A stretch of DNA of 64,000 bases from Rhizopus arrhizus (Eukaryota; Mucoromycota; Mucoromycetes; Mucorales; Rhizopodaceae): the NCBI GenBank assembly GCA_024220505.1, contig JAKZZE010000010.1:1-64000 (forward strand), written 5' to 3'. Shown here piece by piece: positions 54,798 to 64,000 of this stretch. The position numbers were made by a program, and so were the translations under genes. Within the stretch, counting starts at the first letter, position 1; every line of letters begins with the position of its first letter. The notes under the pieces were generated by a model that was not told where the DNA came from, ran no database searches, and worked only from the letters and a program-made list of their open reading frames with translations.

Positions 54798-56313
54798 GAC
54801 TGAAATAAAAAAAATAAATAAATACAAAAGCACTCTTAGAACGGTCACGAAATTTTACTTTTTAAAAAGACTCAGCTCAGACTCATCACTAGTACAAGAA
54901 TACCTCTAACAAGTGTTAAACTGAACATTTTTTATATCCATATATTGTATTTTCTTATGATTCTTAAAGGTAAGCTTTTTTTACGAGGCATTGAACTTGG
55001 TAGGAAAACACTGAAGAAAGGTAATAATACATTAACGCAACATTTATATCTCATATACAAATGATTCCATTTGAATAATAAAATAACATGGCGAATGATG
55101 GAAAATTTAGAATAAATCCTTAATTTAGTTATTTGCCTAACCCTGCGTCAAGTTTGATGCTTATTGATCCAGTAGGAAATGCACATCTTTATTGTGTATT
55201 CTTGCTTTTAGCATAGTCAGGTTACACCAACTTTTAAATTAGCTGTACGAATCAAGCTACTCCAGTTTTTTTCAGTCAAAATATAAATCGTCAAATTAGA
55301 CATAAGCCAAGTTGGAAGTAGACTTCGGTAAAGTATTACATTTATAAAAATGGTAAAGCATCGCATGAAAAATGTCTCATCAAATGTACATGTTATCCTT
55401 TTCCTTTAGGGTCTAGAACAAAACCCTTTGGATTAAATTATTCCAAAGGGTTTCCTCTATATCTCAATTTGAGCTCTTTTTCTTAAAACTCCAACCAATT
55501 ATTGCATTAAATAACTTGGTCTATTTTGCCACATAGACTTATTGAAGCCTTTCTTCAAGCTGTACAGTCAAATCACACGCGCATGTTAGGACCCTATTCG
55601 TTCTCTTAAAGCCGCGCTGTTCCTTTATTGTCTTGACGCGATTCACGGCAATGTCAAAGGATATGGTATGGTTTGATCAATTCTTGTTTTACACATAAAA
55701 TAAAATTCCTTATCATTCATGATTTTTATTTTATTTTACTTTAATATATTTCGCAACCAATAATGAATCATTTCAATAAAAAGGAGCGCGTCCGCTTTAA
55801 TATATTGCCTATCACAACCAAATAATGAAATTAAACCAATTCTATTCCCCCTTTCTCCCCTTTGGTTGTTCACCGGATTTCCAAGTTTTTCATTAGTAGC
55901 TCACCAAGATCCCTTCTTTTATTTTTATTTTTCCTTTTCTCGCAAATCCGATTTTAACCGATGTTTATTTAGTTGTTATATTCCTGGGTTATATCAAAGT
56001 GCTATACATTATTGATTTGTTAAGAATAAAGAGAATAAGGTATATTACCGAAAGAAAAACCGACTTGTGTAAATGAAGAAACACCAATGATAGGGTTTAC
56101 TTGCGCATACACTAATAAAACATGTACATCAATTCTGGGTTGGTTCAAGTTGTAATTAATAATGGCTTCAAACATTATAGTGTATAAAGTAGGAGAAAGG
56201 AGATCACAGTTTACTGCATAATAAAATTAAACACCTTTAAAAAGTGGTCTAATTTCTTTGTTTCTTTCTCTCTCTTTTTTTATTTTGCTCCTTCATATAG
56301 TAGACACTTTGCC
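54798..56313. other. Intergenic region between divergent genes
   Basis: 1.5 kb between DUO1 (-) and the MFS permease (+). A pair of near-repeats (CTTTAATATATT..CAACCAAtAATGAA) lies near 55740 and 55795. A CT-rich stretch just before 56314 is a probable promoter element. No RNA or protein gene was seen. Confidence 0.45.
55421..55453. other. Perfect 12-bp hairpin
   Basis: AAACCCTTTGGA (55421-55432) and TCCAAAGGGTTT (55442-55453) are exact inverted repeats around a nine-base AT loop. Its location in the middle of an intergenic region could mark a regulatory site or a tiny mobile-element remnant. Confidence 0.7.
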
Positions 56314-58248
56314 ATGAAAGATTTACTAAAGAAAATGGATACAATCGAGTTACAAGAAGACTTTGATTTGATCCAAACCAGATCAAGTAGTCAAACATGC
56401 GTCGATAATGCCAATAAAGAAGAAAAAAAGATTACTCGGACCATTGATAGACATATGATGCCATTGTTTTGTCTTTTTTATTTCATGGATTATTTAGATC
56501 GTGCTAATATTGGAAACGCAACGTAAAGAATTTAATTGCAAAAGAAAAAAAAAAGATATTGACACATTCGTCATAGTTTAGCTGGTATTCAGGATGATTT
56601 ACATGTAAAGGGAGGAAGTGAGGAAAGGGCGATACATAAAATAGGATTTTTTTAATGTTTAATATTACTAGTTAACACCTAAACAATTAAGTATGGCTAT
56701 ATCAGGATTTTATATCACTTATGTAAATACAAAAGGATTACCATCTGCTTTTATCCGCTAAACTTGGACTTGTTTTAGATTGTATTTGAGGTGCCTTCCA
56801 ATGTCGTTTTAAAACGTGTGAATGCTGTTAAATGGCTATCGCTTATCATGCTTATTTGGGGAATAATGACTCTAGCCATGGCATTTGCAAAAGACTTTGC
56901 AAGCTTATTTGCTTTACGTTTGCTACTTGGGTAAAATATGTCTTGGAGCAAAGATCACATGTGCCATTTCTCATCCTTGCTATATAGAGCGGCTGAAAGT
57001 GGATATATTCCCGGTATTCTTTATTTGATGTCTAAAGCTTATAAGCCAAGGCAACTCACGACACGCGTCGCCATGTTACTATGCATGTCCTCCTTATCGG
57101 GTGTTGTCTCTGGTCCGATTGCCTATGCCACCTCTTTCCTTGATGGAAACCTAGGCCTAAATGGCTGGCAGTACCTATTCATTCTCGAAGGCGCGCCCAC
57201 TATCTGTCTAAGTGTCCTTTCTTACTTTTGCTTATTTGATGATATCAAGAATGTCTCTTGGCTGACTAGTGAACAAAAGGAAATTCATAAATTATATATG
57301 CAAACAGAAGAGAATAATGCACATGTGAACACAAAGACGATTGTCAAAGCCTGTCTTAATTGGAAAACGGCTCTATTCTCAACCACTTATGCCTTGAGTG
57401 CCATTATTTTTACAAGTTATCAAGTGTTTACACCAATTATCATTGATGGTACTATTGGTTTTAGATAAGAAAGGATCGACATCTTATTTTATTGTATTAG
57501 GTTTTGGTTTTCCTGTATTGACCTCACAGCTTTTATCTGCACCACCTAATGTATTGCAACTCATGTCTATTCTTTTGGGAGGCTATTTGTCAGATCATTA
57601 CAAGAATAAAAGAGGGTTTGTTATCACCATCGGATTTTCCATAGCAGCCCTTGGGTTCTTATTACTTGGTCTTCTTGAGAATCGATGGGGTAAACAAAAA
57701 CGGCAGTTTTTTTTTTTTTTTTTTTTTAACTCAACTTTTTTTGCAGCTAAATATGGTTCACTTTTTATTATCCCTTTAGGCATTGGGTTACAAAGTAGGC
57801 TAAAGAGAGGACGCTATGTATTTATCTAAATTTTTATGATAGACGCAGCCAATGTGAGTTGGTCTTCTATTAATTTCCCTATTCTGGAAATACGAGCAGT
57901 AGCTGTAGCGACAGTGGTGATGATTGGAAATACAGGTGGCGTGATAGCCTCTTATTTATATCCTTTAAATGATGGACCTCATTATTGTAAGTTAGTTGTA
58001 CTTAAATTAAAAGAGAATTAAAATCATAGGTCGATAGATTTTGGCAATTCTTTCAATTTAACTTGTGGCCTGCTAGGAGCTGCTGTTTCTTTATTAACAA
58101 GTTATTTACTCTATAGACAGAATTGTAAGTTGGATTCACAACATTCGGTAGAATACGGAAATGGAGAAAAGGTAAAGACCTGTTTGTATAAAACAAAGCT
58201 AACATGTAGTGTTTTTAGACAAGGACACAATTTAGATATTATTATTAA
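56314..58248 (+). CDS. MFS permease, anion:cation symporter (Dal5-like) family
   Basis: Ten exons close in frame: 56314-56522, 56577-56604, 56672-56722, 56779-56930, 56988-57448, 57501-57689, 57747-57794, 57843-57986, 58038-58171 and 58219-58248, for 481 residues. Family hallmarks appear in order: IDRHMMPLFCLFYFMDYLDR, ANIGNATLAG, ISGFYITY, AAESGYIPGILYLM, GWQYLFILEGAP, a long central loop, GYLSDHYKNKRG and the closing FRYYY. Typical substrates of this group are allantoate, vitamins or other organic anions, and the actual one is unknown. About 12 TM segments are expected at the plasma membrane. The exon density is high, and the small exons (28, 51, 48, 30 bp) make automatic prediction likely to fail. 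Confidence 0.88.
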
Positions 58249-58351
58249 GAAAAAAAATATTTGTAGTTTTTTAATATTCGTCTTTTTAATAAAAAAAAAA
58301 AAACAAAAACGCTTTTAACATTTTTTTGTATACACACATATTTTTATATTT

Positions 58352-59855
58352 CTAGATATATTCTTCATCATCATCAGAAATGAATTCATCAGATTCATAG
58401 TTGAGTTGTTCAAAGTTAACACGATATCTAAGGATACCACCGATACCACCAAAACCTCTAACAAATTGAGCACCTTCTTGAGATCGGTCTGTGATAATTT
58501 CCAAATTAGCACCAAATTCCTTGTATTTGTGAGTAAACCATTCCAAGAGAGGCATGCATTCAATAACTTCCATTTCTGAGTTGGTAGTAGCATCAGCACT
58601 GGTGTCTACCATGAAGCTCTTTTGCTTTTCTTCTTCGGCATTAGGATAAACCACAACTTCTGTGCCCGAGGCATCACGAAGGATGTAACGATTAGCAGTC
58701 AAGTTTTCCCAAACAATTAAAGTCTCGACAGCACCCATTTCAAGGGCCTTCAAGGTATCTTCAACACCGAAACAATACTTGCCGGTATCCTGAGAGATTT
58801 CACCAAAGTAATCACCAATCAAACGCTTTTCTTGAATAAACTTGACATTAGAAAGGGCTTCGGCAGACAATTCAATGGCTTGGTTAAAGCCGTTTTCACC
58901 ACCATAAGAGACATCCACAATCTTGACAACCTTGGCACGAAGACGAGGATCAAAGAGATCGGATTGAGAAAGCTCAGTCTTGAAATCAGCAGAACCAGCC
59001 AAGACCAAACCAACCACGTTGACCTTGTCGTTCGTGATAAACAGCTGAACGGCCAATTCGGCAATCTTTCTCACATAGTTGTGTCTCTTTTCTTCACGAA
59101 GACGAGAGAAACGAAGGGCGGATTGACCACCACGACCGTGCTTCTTGGGTAAATCAACCGAGAGCTTGTGGATCACATCACGTACGTTACCGCAAACGGT
59201 ACCAAACAATGAACCATTACCATCCATGACAATGAAACCAAACTTGGCATCGTTGTCTAATAATTCGGAAAGCGCCTCGACGTGGAACTTGTTATCACAC
59301 AAGTAAAGTGAGGTGTTGATGGGCTTGTGAGGTTCAAAATCAATGTTGACCTTCTTTTCTTTGCCTTCATCTGTAATAATTGTACCACAATAAACAACTA
59401 AACCGTTCTCAGGAACTAAGATAAAATAGTTGGCTTTTTGCACTTGTTCGGTATAGTACTTTCTTTTTACCTCTAGTATAAAGCTTTAAACGTTGTTGAG
59501 TAGAAGTAATGGCAGACAAGACAGAAAGTCTGTTGACACGGGATTTAATATTGGAAGCAGTACCATATTCATCAGCCAACATCTTTACCACACGAGAAAT
59601 TTGATCCTTGGGAGCTACATGTGTCTGCATAAGCTTTCTTTTCTTCTCTCTCTCTCTTTTTTTTTGCACTTACGGATAACAAGTGAAATCATGGAAGTAC
59701 CGTTACTATAATACATCACTCATTTTAGTCAATCTAAAAGAATAATAAAAACTTTTTTTATACCCTCTAGCCATCTGAAGGCTTTTAATCAACTTCTTCA
59801 TCTTCCAAATTTCGACATTTTCGTCAGTTGTATCTGTAGGTTGCGTTGAAGACAT
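58352..59855 (-). CDS. SUP45: Eukaryotic peptide chain release factor 1 (eRF1)
   Basis: Four exons, 59855-59764, 59705-59674, 59614-59471 and 59415-58352, give 443 residues, close to the usual 437. The N domain has the stop-codon-reading motifs TASNIKS (about 60-66) and YLCDNKF; the M domain has [13 protein letters not shown] with the catalytic GGQ; the C domain ends with the acidic ISDDDEEYI needed for eRF3 contact. It terminates translation at all three stops in the cytosol. The internal Met at 59443 is intron sequence, not a start. Motif residues are standard, so the genetic code should be standard. Confidence 0.96.
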
Positions 59856-59971
59856 GATCCTTTATATGTATAAAAAAAAGAGGAAAAAAAAAAAAAAAAC
59901 AAGACTTTTTTTTAGTTTATTTTTTTTTTAGCTTCTAATTGACACACAGGGTTGGATTCACGGAGTGTGGC

Positions 59972-61305
59972 TTATCGCATCCCAAATCCCACTAAATCCT
60001 CACCCAAACACCCATTTTCCTTTTCAATAGCAATCGTTGACCATGTTGTACCATAATCATGGCCTGGGTAGACCACGATACGATCATCCAATCCACCCAA
60101 GACATAGCGCAAGGTATGCTCCATGGCTTTTCGATCCCCACCAGGTAAATCGGTTCGTCCGCAGTGTCCGCAGCCAAGCAGAGTGTCGCCAGCAATCAGG
60201 CGTGACTGATTGACCAAGATAGATTGTGATCCAGGTGTATGTCCAGGTGTATGAAGGAATTGGAGACGGACTTGCCCGATGGTCAGTTCAGAGGTGATGG
60301 AAGTGGTGCAGGTGGGTACGAGACGATTGAGTTGGATGGTACCATGAAGGTAAGGAATGTCTAAGGGATGCATGTAGGCCTTGATATGAGGTAATTTTTT
60401 GAGCAGATGAGCCAGACCAGAGATCTTGATGGGTAAAGTGTCATATGGTGCAGGAGGTGATCCACCGACGTGATCAAAATGGTAGTGAGTGACTATGGTT
60501 GAAACAACAGTATAACCTTGATCTTGTACAAATTTTAGAATACCATCAATATCCCAACACTATGTATGTATAAATGAGTTGATATGCTTTCTTCTCCTCT
60601 ATTCTGTATACATGTCACTTTACTGCGTCAACTAAAACACATTGTTTTGTTGCGATATCTACAACAACATGAATAATGTTCTTCATATGTAAAGCAAATT
60701 CATATAATTTGGTTTGAATCGGATTCAATACATTTTTTTCAATCGCAAAATCTTTTCCTGCAACCAATTGGAGTATCTTGATTCCCATCGCCTCGTTGTC
60801 CTTTTCAATTAATGCTTTTGTAATGTGAAGTGATATATCTTTACTACTTTTGGGTTCCTAGATTCACACTTAAGTATTTATTGCAAAGTGACCTAATCTC
60901 TCTTACAAGGTTTGATGCTGATTTAAAATATTCAATGGCTTTATCGTATTGAGAGAGCTTTAAAAGGACTTGCCCATATCTAAAATACCCCTTCAAAAGA
61001 AAATCAATTTAGTTTTGTACTTGTTACTTGCTATCTATTACTTTTCCCCAACGCTTAGCCAATGCTATCGCTCGGGCAGCATCCTCCTTTGCTTGTTGGC
61101 AATCGCCAACTTGTAAACAAGTTGCACTTCTGTTGGCATAGATTAAAGCCAAGTAATCATCATCACACGATCCTGTTTCAGTTGCACATTTCAGTGCTTT
61201 TGTATATTCTATCAATGCCTCTGCATACAAATGGCGCTCAAACAAGTCATTAGCTCGAGTTGTCAACTTGTAACATTTCTCATTCGGCGCACAAGGAGCA
61301 ACCAT
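59972..61305 (-). CDS. TPR-metallo-beta-lactamase fusion protein
   Basis: Four phase-0 exons, 61305-61042, 60990-60907, 60857-60624 and 60559-59972, join to 389 residues. Residues about 10-120 are TPR repeats (ANDLFERHLYAEALIEYTKA, YANRSATCLQVGDCQQAKED, FRYGQVLLKLSQYDKAIEYF) like those of Hsp70/Hsp90 co-chaperones. Residues about 175-389 are a metallo-beta-lactamase domain of glyoxalase II type with metal ligands in THYHFDHVGG, HTPGHTPGS, AGDTLLGCGHCGRTD and VYPGHDYG. All expected Zn ligands are present, so it is probably an active thioesterase-type hydrolase, perhaps tethered to a chaperone. A separate MBL gene starting at 60788 is possible but would need a start in the middle of the open exon. 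Confidence 0.82.
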
Positions 61306-61992
61306 ATATAAGAAAAAGAGAGAGAAAAAAGGAAAAAGAATGCTTTGTGTGACACATGTTGAAGTTGTCAATTTATGTTTATGAGTGTCACCCTTCACTT
61401 TATTTCTTTCTCTTTGAGCCAATAATAGCTTAACAAACACATCATAAAAACAAAAAAAAAAGAAAAAGAGAAAGAAAAAGAGAAAAAGAGAAAAAAAATT
61501 CAACTAAAAAAGAAAGTTTTCAAAAATGCTAAATAGAGAAAGAAACAATTCATTTAAAATAGTTCAATACACTATTGCTTCTTATTATCACTCTCTTTCT
61601 TTTCAATAGTCTATGTATGTCAATAGAAGTTATAATATTTCTTTGAACAAGGGCACAAGTGTTTAGTACAAACCAAGACATAAAACATAAACAACTACCC
61701 TTAAAAATACAACCAAGTCGAATTATACCAGCAAAAGATTAAAAGAAACAGAAAAGTCACTGACATCTTTTTTCATATCATGGGTTGGATTTTAGACTTG
61801 TTTGAACAAAGCTCCCTTTGAGGTAAATCGCGAGAGTAAAAGTCGTGTTCTCAAAAAATTTGGATGAATGCGGAGTAACAAAAAAAAAGCTGTCTCATAA
61901 AAAAATCCCTCTTTATCTCCTCAAACTTTCTATCTTTTTTGAAAACAGTATTCCCTTTCATTACCTAGCAACTAAATCTTTAATTACTTTAA
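61306..61992. other. Divergent intergenic region
   Basis: AT-rich sequence upstream of both the TPR-MBL gene (-) and the CLASP-like gene (+). The open frame that extends upstream of 61305 to 61503 is a hydrophobic T-rich artefact. No other feature was seen. Confidence 0.5.
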
Positions 61993-63140
61993 ATGAGTTA
62001 CAGAAATGATACTTATCCAAAAGATACCATTCGAGTAAAGTAAAAGAAAAAAAAATACAGCGTTTTGTTCGATTGACCAGTTTACAAAGTTTATACTAGA
62101 TCTCTTCCAAATTTGAACTTGATCGTGAAATGAAAAGAATCAAGCGAGTTCTATTAAAGAAAAAAATGACAGATGATAACTGGGATGATTTTAATAAAGC
62201 GATAGAGAATATAAATACATGGTGTATGGAGGATCGTGTTTATGAATATCAAGGGTTTATTGATTATATCAAGGAATTAAAAGAAATCATTATTACCAGT
62301 GTATATAAAATCAAGAACATATAAAACAATTGAACTAAACAGGATTTATTATAGCTCACATCCGAACGTACGATCTTATCAGCTACAGCCGTTGACCTTT
62401 TAATAACACTTGCAAAATGTTTAAACACCAAATTCGATCCTATTAACGAAATGATCCTACCCACCATCCGACATCTATTTGGACGATCCAATAAAGTACA
62501 TGTGAGTCGAACAGTCTCTGGCTATAAGCAAATCATTCGTTATGCACACCTACCACGGACTATACCCAAATTCTGTAGTGTCCTTTCAGCAAGTCATCAG
62601 CGACAGGATCCAGCCCGTGTCTATCTGGCCGAGTGTCTGGAGATTTTGATTCGTGTCAATACATCAGAAAAGGTTATTAGGTACCAAAAGGAGATCGAAT
62701 CTGCGATCAAGGTGATTGCGGTTGATGCAACCCCCGATGTGCGAAGGCAAGCACGTGCCTGCTTTGAAATTTACAGACAGCTCTTTCCAGAGCAGACAGA
62801 GACTTTTGTTGTCGGTTTATCAAAGGATATAAAGAAATATCTTGCGATCAATGATCAGTCCAAACCAGTTACATCGCTTGTTGCCAAGGCAACACCATCA
62901 TCACAGCAACAGTCAATAAGACAGTCAATGCAGCTCATGCCTCCACCACCACCTCCTACTATTAAGAAATATCAACCAGTAGCCAACTACAAAGATCGCG
63001 TTTTAAAATTATTTGAAGAAAACAAAGAAAAAGATTTATCAAATATAATCACATTTAGAAATGGCAAACCTTATTTTAGACGACCTCTTTTGTTAAAAAA
63101 GAAAAATAATATTCAATTAAAAGGAAGAATAAGAAAATGA
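61993..63140 (+). CDS. Short CLASP/TOG-domain protein
   Basis: Exons 61993-62034, 62100-62300 and 62355-63140 encode 342 residues. Residues about 15-240 match the CLASP N-terminal TOG array of HEAT repeats: TDDNWDDFNKAIENINTWC, ILSATAVDLLITLAKCLNTKF, VHVSRTVSGYKQIIRYAHLP and VAVDATPDVRRQARACFEIY-like segments. A Pro6 run and a basic C-terminus (KKKNNIQLKGRIRK) follow. CLASPs stabilise microtubule plus ends and usually exceed 1000 residues with several TOGs. This one has a single TOG-like unit. Upstream exons cannot be excluded. Confidence 0.75.
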
Positions 63141-63666
63141 ACTGAACAAAAATGGAAACTCTAGTATGTGGGGGAGAAGAGGAAAGGATCTTTATGATTT
63201 AATATCTTTTGACTGTAATTATTTATATTTTGTATAAATGATTCATAATTTCTCAAACTAAAAAAGAAATGTTCTTTTATGACAAAAAAAAATAATTTCC
63301 AATCCTAACAAAAATGATAAAAAGGCCTGTCCTGTTGTTTGCATAAAAGGTCGTACAAAATGTTGATAGCGTGTGACAATGAAAATTGTCAAATCATGTT
63401 ACTTTGTAACACGTAGCAACAGACATGACATCAGTAACCATGACTCATAAAAAAAGGGGAGGGAAAAAGAACAGTGATGTGAAGATGGTATTGTTTATTC
63501 ATGTTGTGATATCATACACAAAAAATAAAGCGTAGAATAAAGGGTAGACGTATATATATAAAAGATGATGGAGTTATTTATATATGTTCCTTTTTATAGG
63601 AAAAGATATGTAGGAGGTTGTATAATAAATATGTATAATTGTAAAAGTATGAAAATTCTCATCAAT
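63141..63666. other. Intergenic region between convergent genes
   Basis: AT-rich 3' flanks of the CLASP-like gene and the small Cys-rich gene. No gene or repeat was seen. Confidence 0.5.
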
Positions 63667-63881
63667 TTATAACAATTCTTCATCTTCTTCATCTTCTTCT
63701 TTTTCATTTAAACAAGTCAAAGACCATTGAGAAGGATGAACACCATTTCTAGGACAGGAAGACTATAAAAGAAAATGAGGTGAACTATTTTTTTTTTTTT
63801 GCAAGTCATCCTTACCTGATGTTCGGGTAACCAGTTTCCACATAATTCACAAGTAGCAGGACAAATAACGAATGGGATCAT
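63667..63881 (-). CDS. Small Cys-rich acidic-tailed protein (53 aa)
   Basis: Exons 63881-63816 and 63762-63667, separated by a 53-bp GT..AG intron, give 53 residues. The first part is CPATCELCGNWLPEHQ and the second begins SSCPRNGVHPSQW, with five Cys and two His that could bind one zinc ion; the end is a Glu/Asp run (KEEDEEDEELL). No family was recognised. Splice sites of standard form and an in-frame join make a real gene likely. Its promoter is at the window edge. Confidence 0.55.
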
Positions 63882-64000
63882 CAAAGGGAAAAATAAATGC
63901 AGAAAAAAAGAAGAAAATTTTCTGCGTGAGAGAGTTTATTTTATATATTTTTCATTTTTTATTCTGCGCTATTCACTGTTACATTATTTATACAATTTAA

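Noticed and set aside
59409..59443. Start of eRF1 at the Met of [10 protein letters not shown]
   Set aside because: These codons are the tail of an intron ending TTATCTTAG. Splicing restores the conserved [15 protein letters not shown] region with upstream exons.
60374..60788. Independent metallo-beta-lactamase gene starting at 60788
   Set aside because: The exon is open upstream of that Met and joins in phase to TPR exons, so a fusion is more economical, although not proven.

Overview
This window is AT-rich fungal nuclear DNA. Short introns of about 45-75 bp with GT..AG borders, single-domain eukaryotic genes (eRF1, ribosomal protein eL34, DASH subunit Duo1, mitoribosomal Mrp49, a Loa1-type acyltransferase, a secreted pepsin) and a PAS-only protein point to an early-diverging fungus, most likely Mucorales (Mucoromycota). 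The genus cannot be fixed from the sequence alone.

Positions 1-42,500 are a transposon graveyard with a few fresh insertions. From left to right they hold: a decayed Merlin/IS1595-type transposase (448-1521); a chromovirus (Ty3/Gypsy) 5' LTR split by a Tc1/mariner element, then its truncated gag-protease (2338-6394); a satellite-like element (6395-6864); an intact spliced Merlin transposase (7307-8544); a complete Ty3/Gypsy element with two 705-bp LTRs that look identical by eye (10271-17629), sitting inside a tRNA-like SINE whose empty-site copy is at about 21071-21352; a long satellite array (17785-19653); Tc1 copies at 19654-20514, 23403-25033 and 26523-28152; and a full-length chromovirus on the minus strand (26131-35598, target duplication TAGAT) that carries three solo LTRs and one Tc1 element nested inside it. 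At 37039-37108 and 37561-37632 are two directly repeated hammerhead-ribozyme-like folds, upstream of an unidentified 250-aa ORF. Further solo LTRs, a chromodomain fragment and a 100-bp MITE follow.

Positions 42,500-64,000 are a gene-dense block with little transposon DNA: LOA1-like acyltransferase (-), Mrp49/mL61 (+), PAS protein (-), small secreted protein (+), degenerate truncated RecQ-like protein (+), MFS transporter (-), eL34 (-), pepsin-type protease (-), four-TM protein (+), Duo1 (-), Dal5-type MFS permease (+), eRF1 (-), a TPR-metallo-beta-lactamase fusion (-), a short CLASP/TOG protein (+) and a 53-residue Cys-rich protein (-). All exon models were built by hand from splice consensus, reading-frame closure and family motifs. 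They combine housekeeping functions (translation, kinetochore, microtubules) with transport and secretion, and no pathway cluster is apparent.

The most unusual points are the paired hammerhead-like ribozymes bounding a 525-nt unit, the satellite element with conserved edges that interrupts two unrelated transposons, the TPR-MBL fusion, and the RecQ-like protein that has lost its ATP-binding residues.
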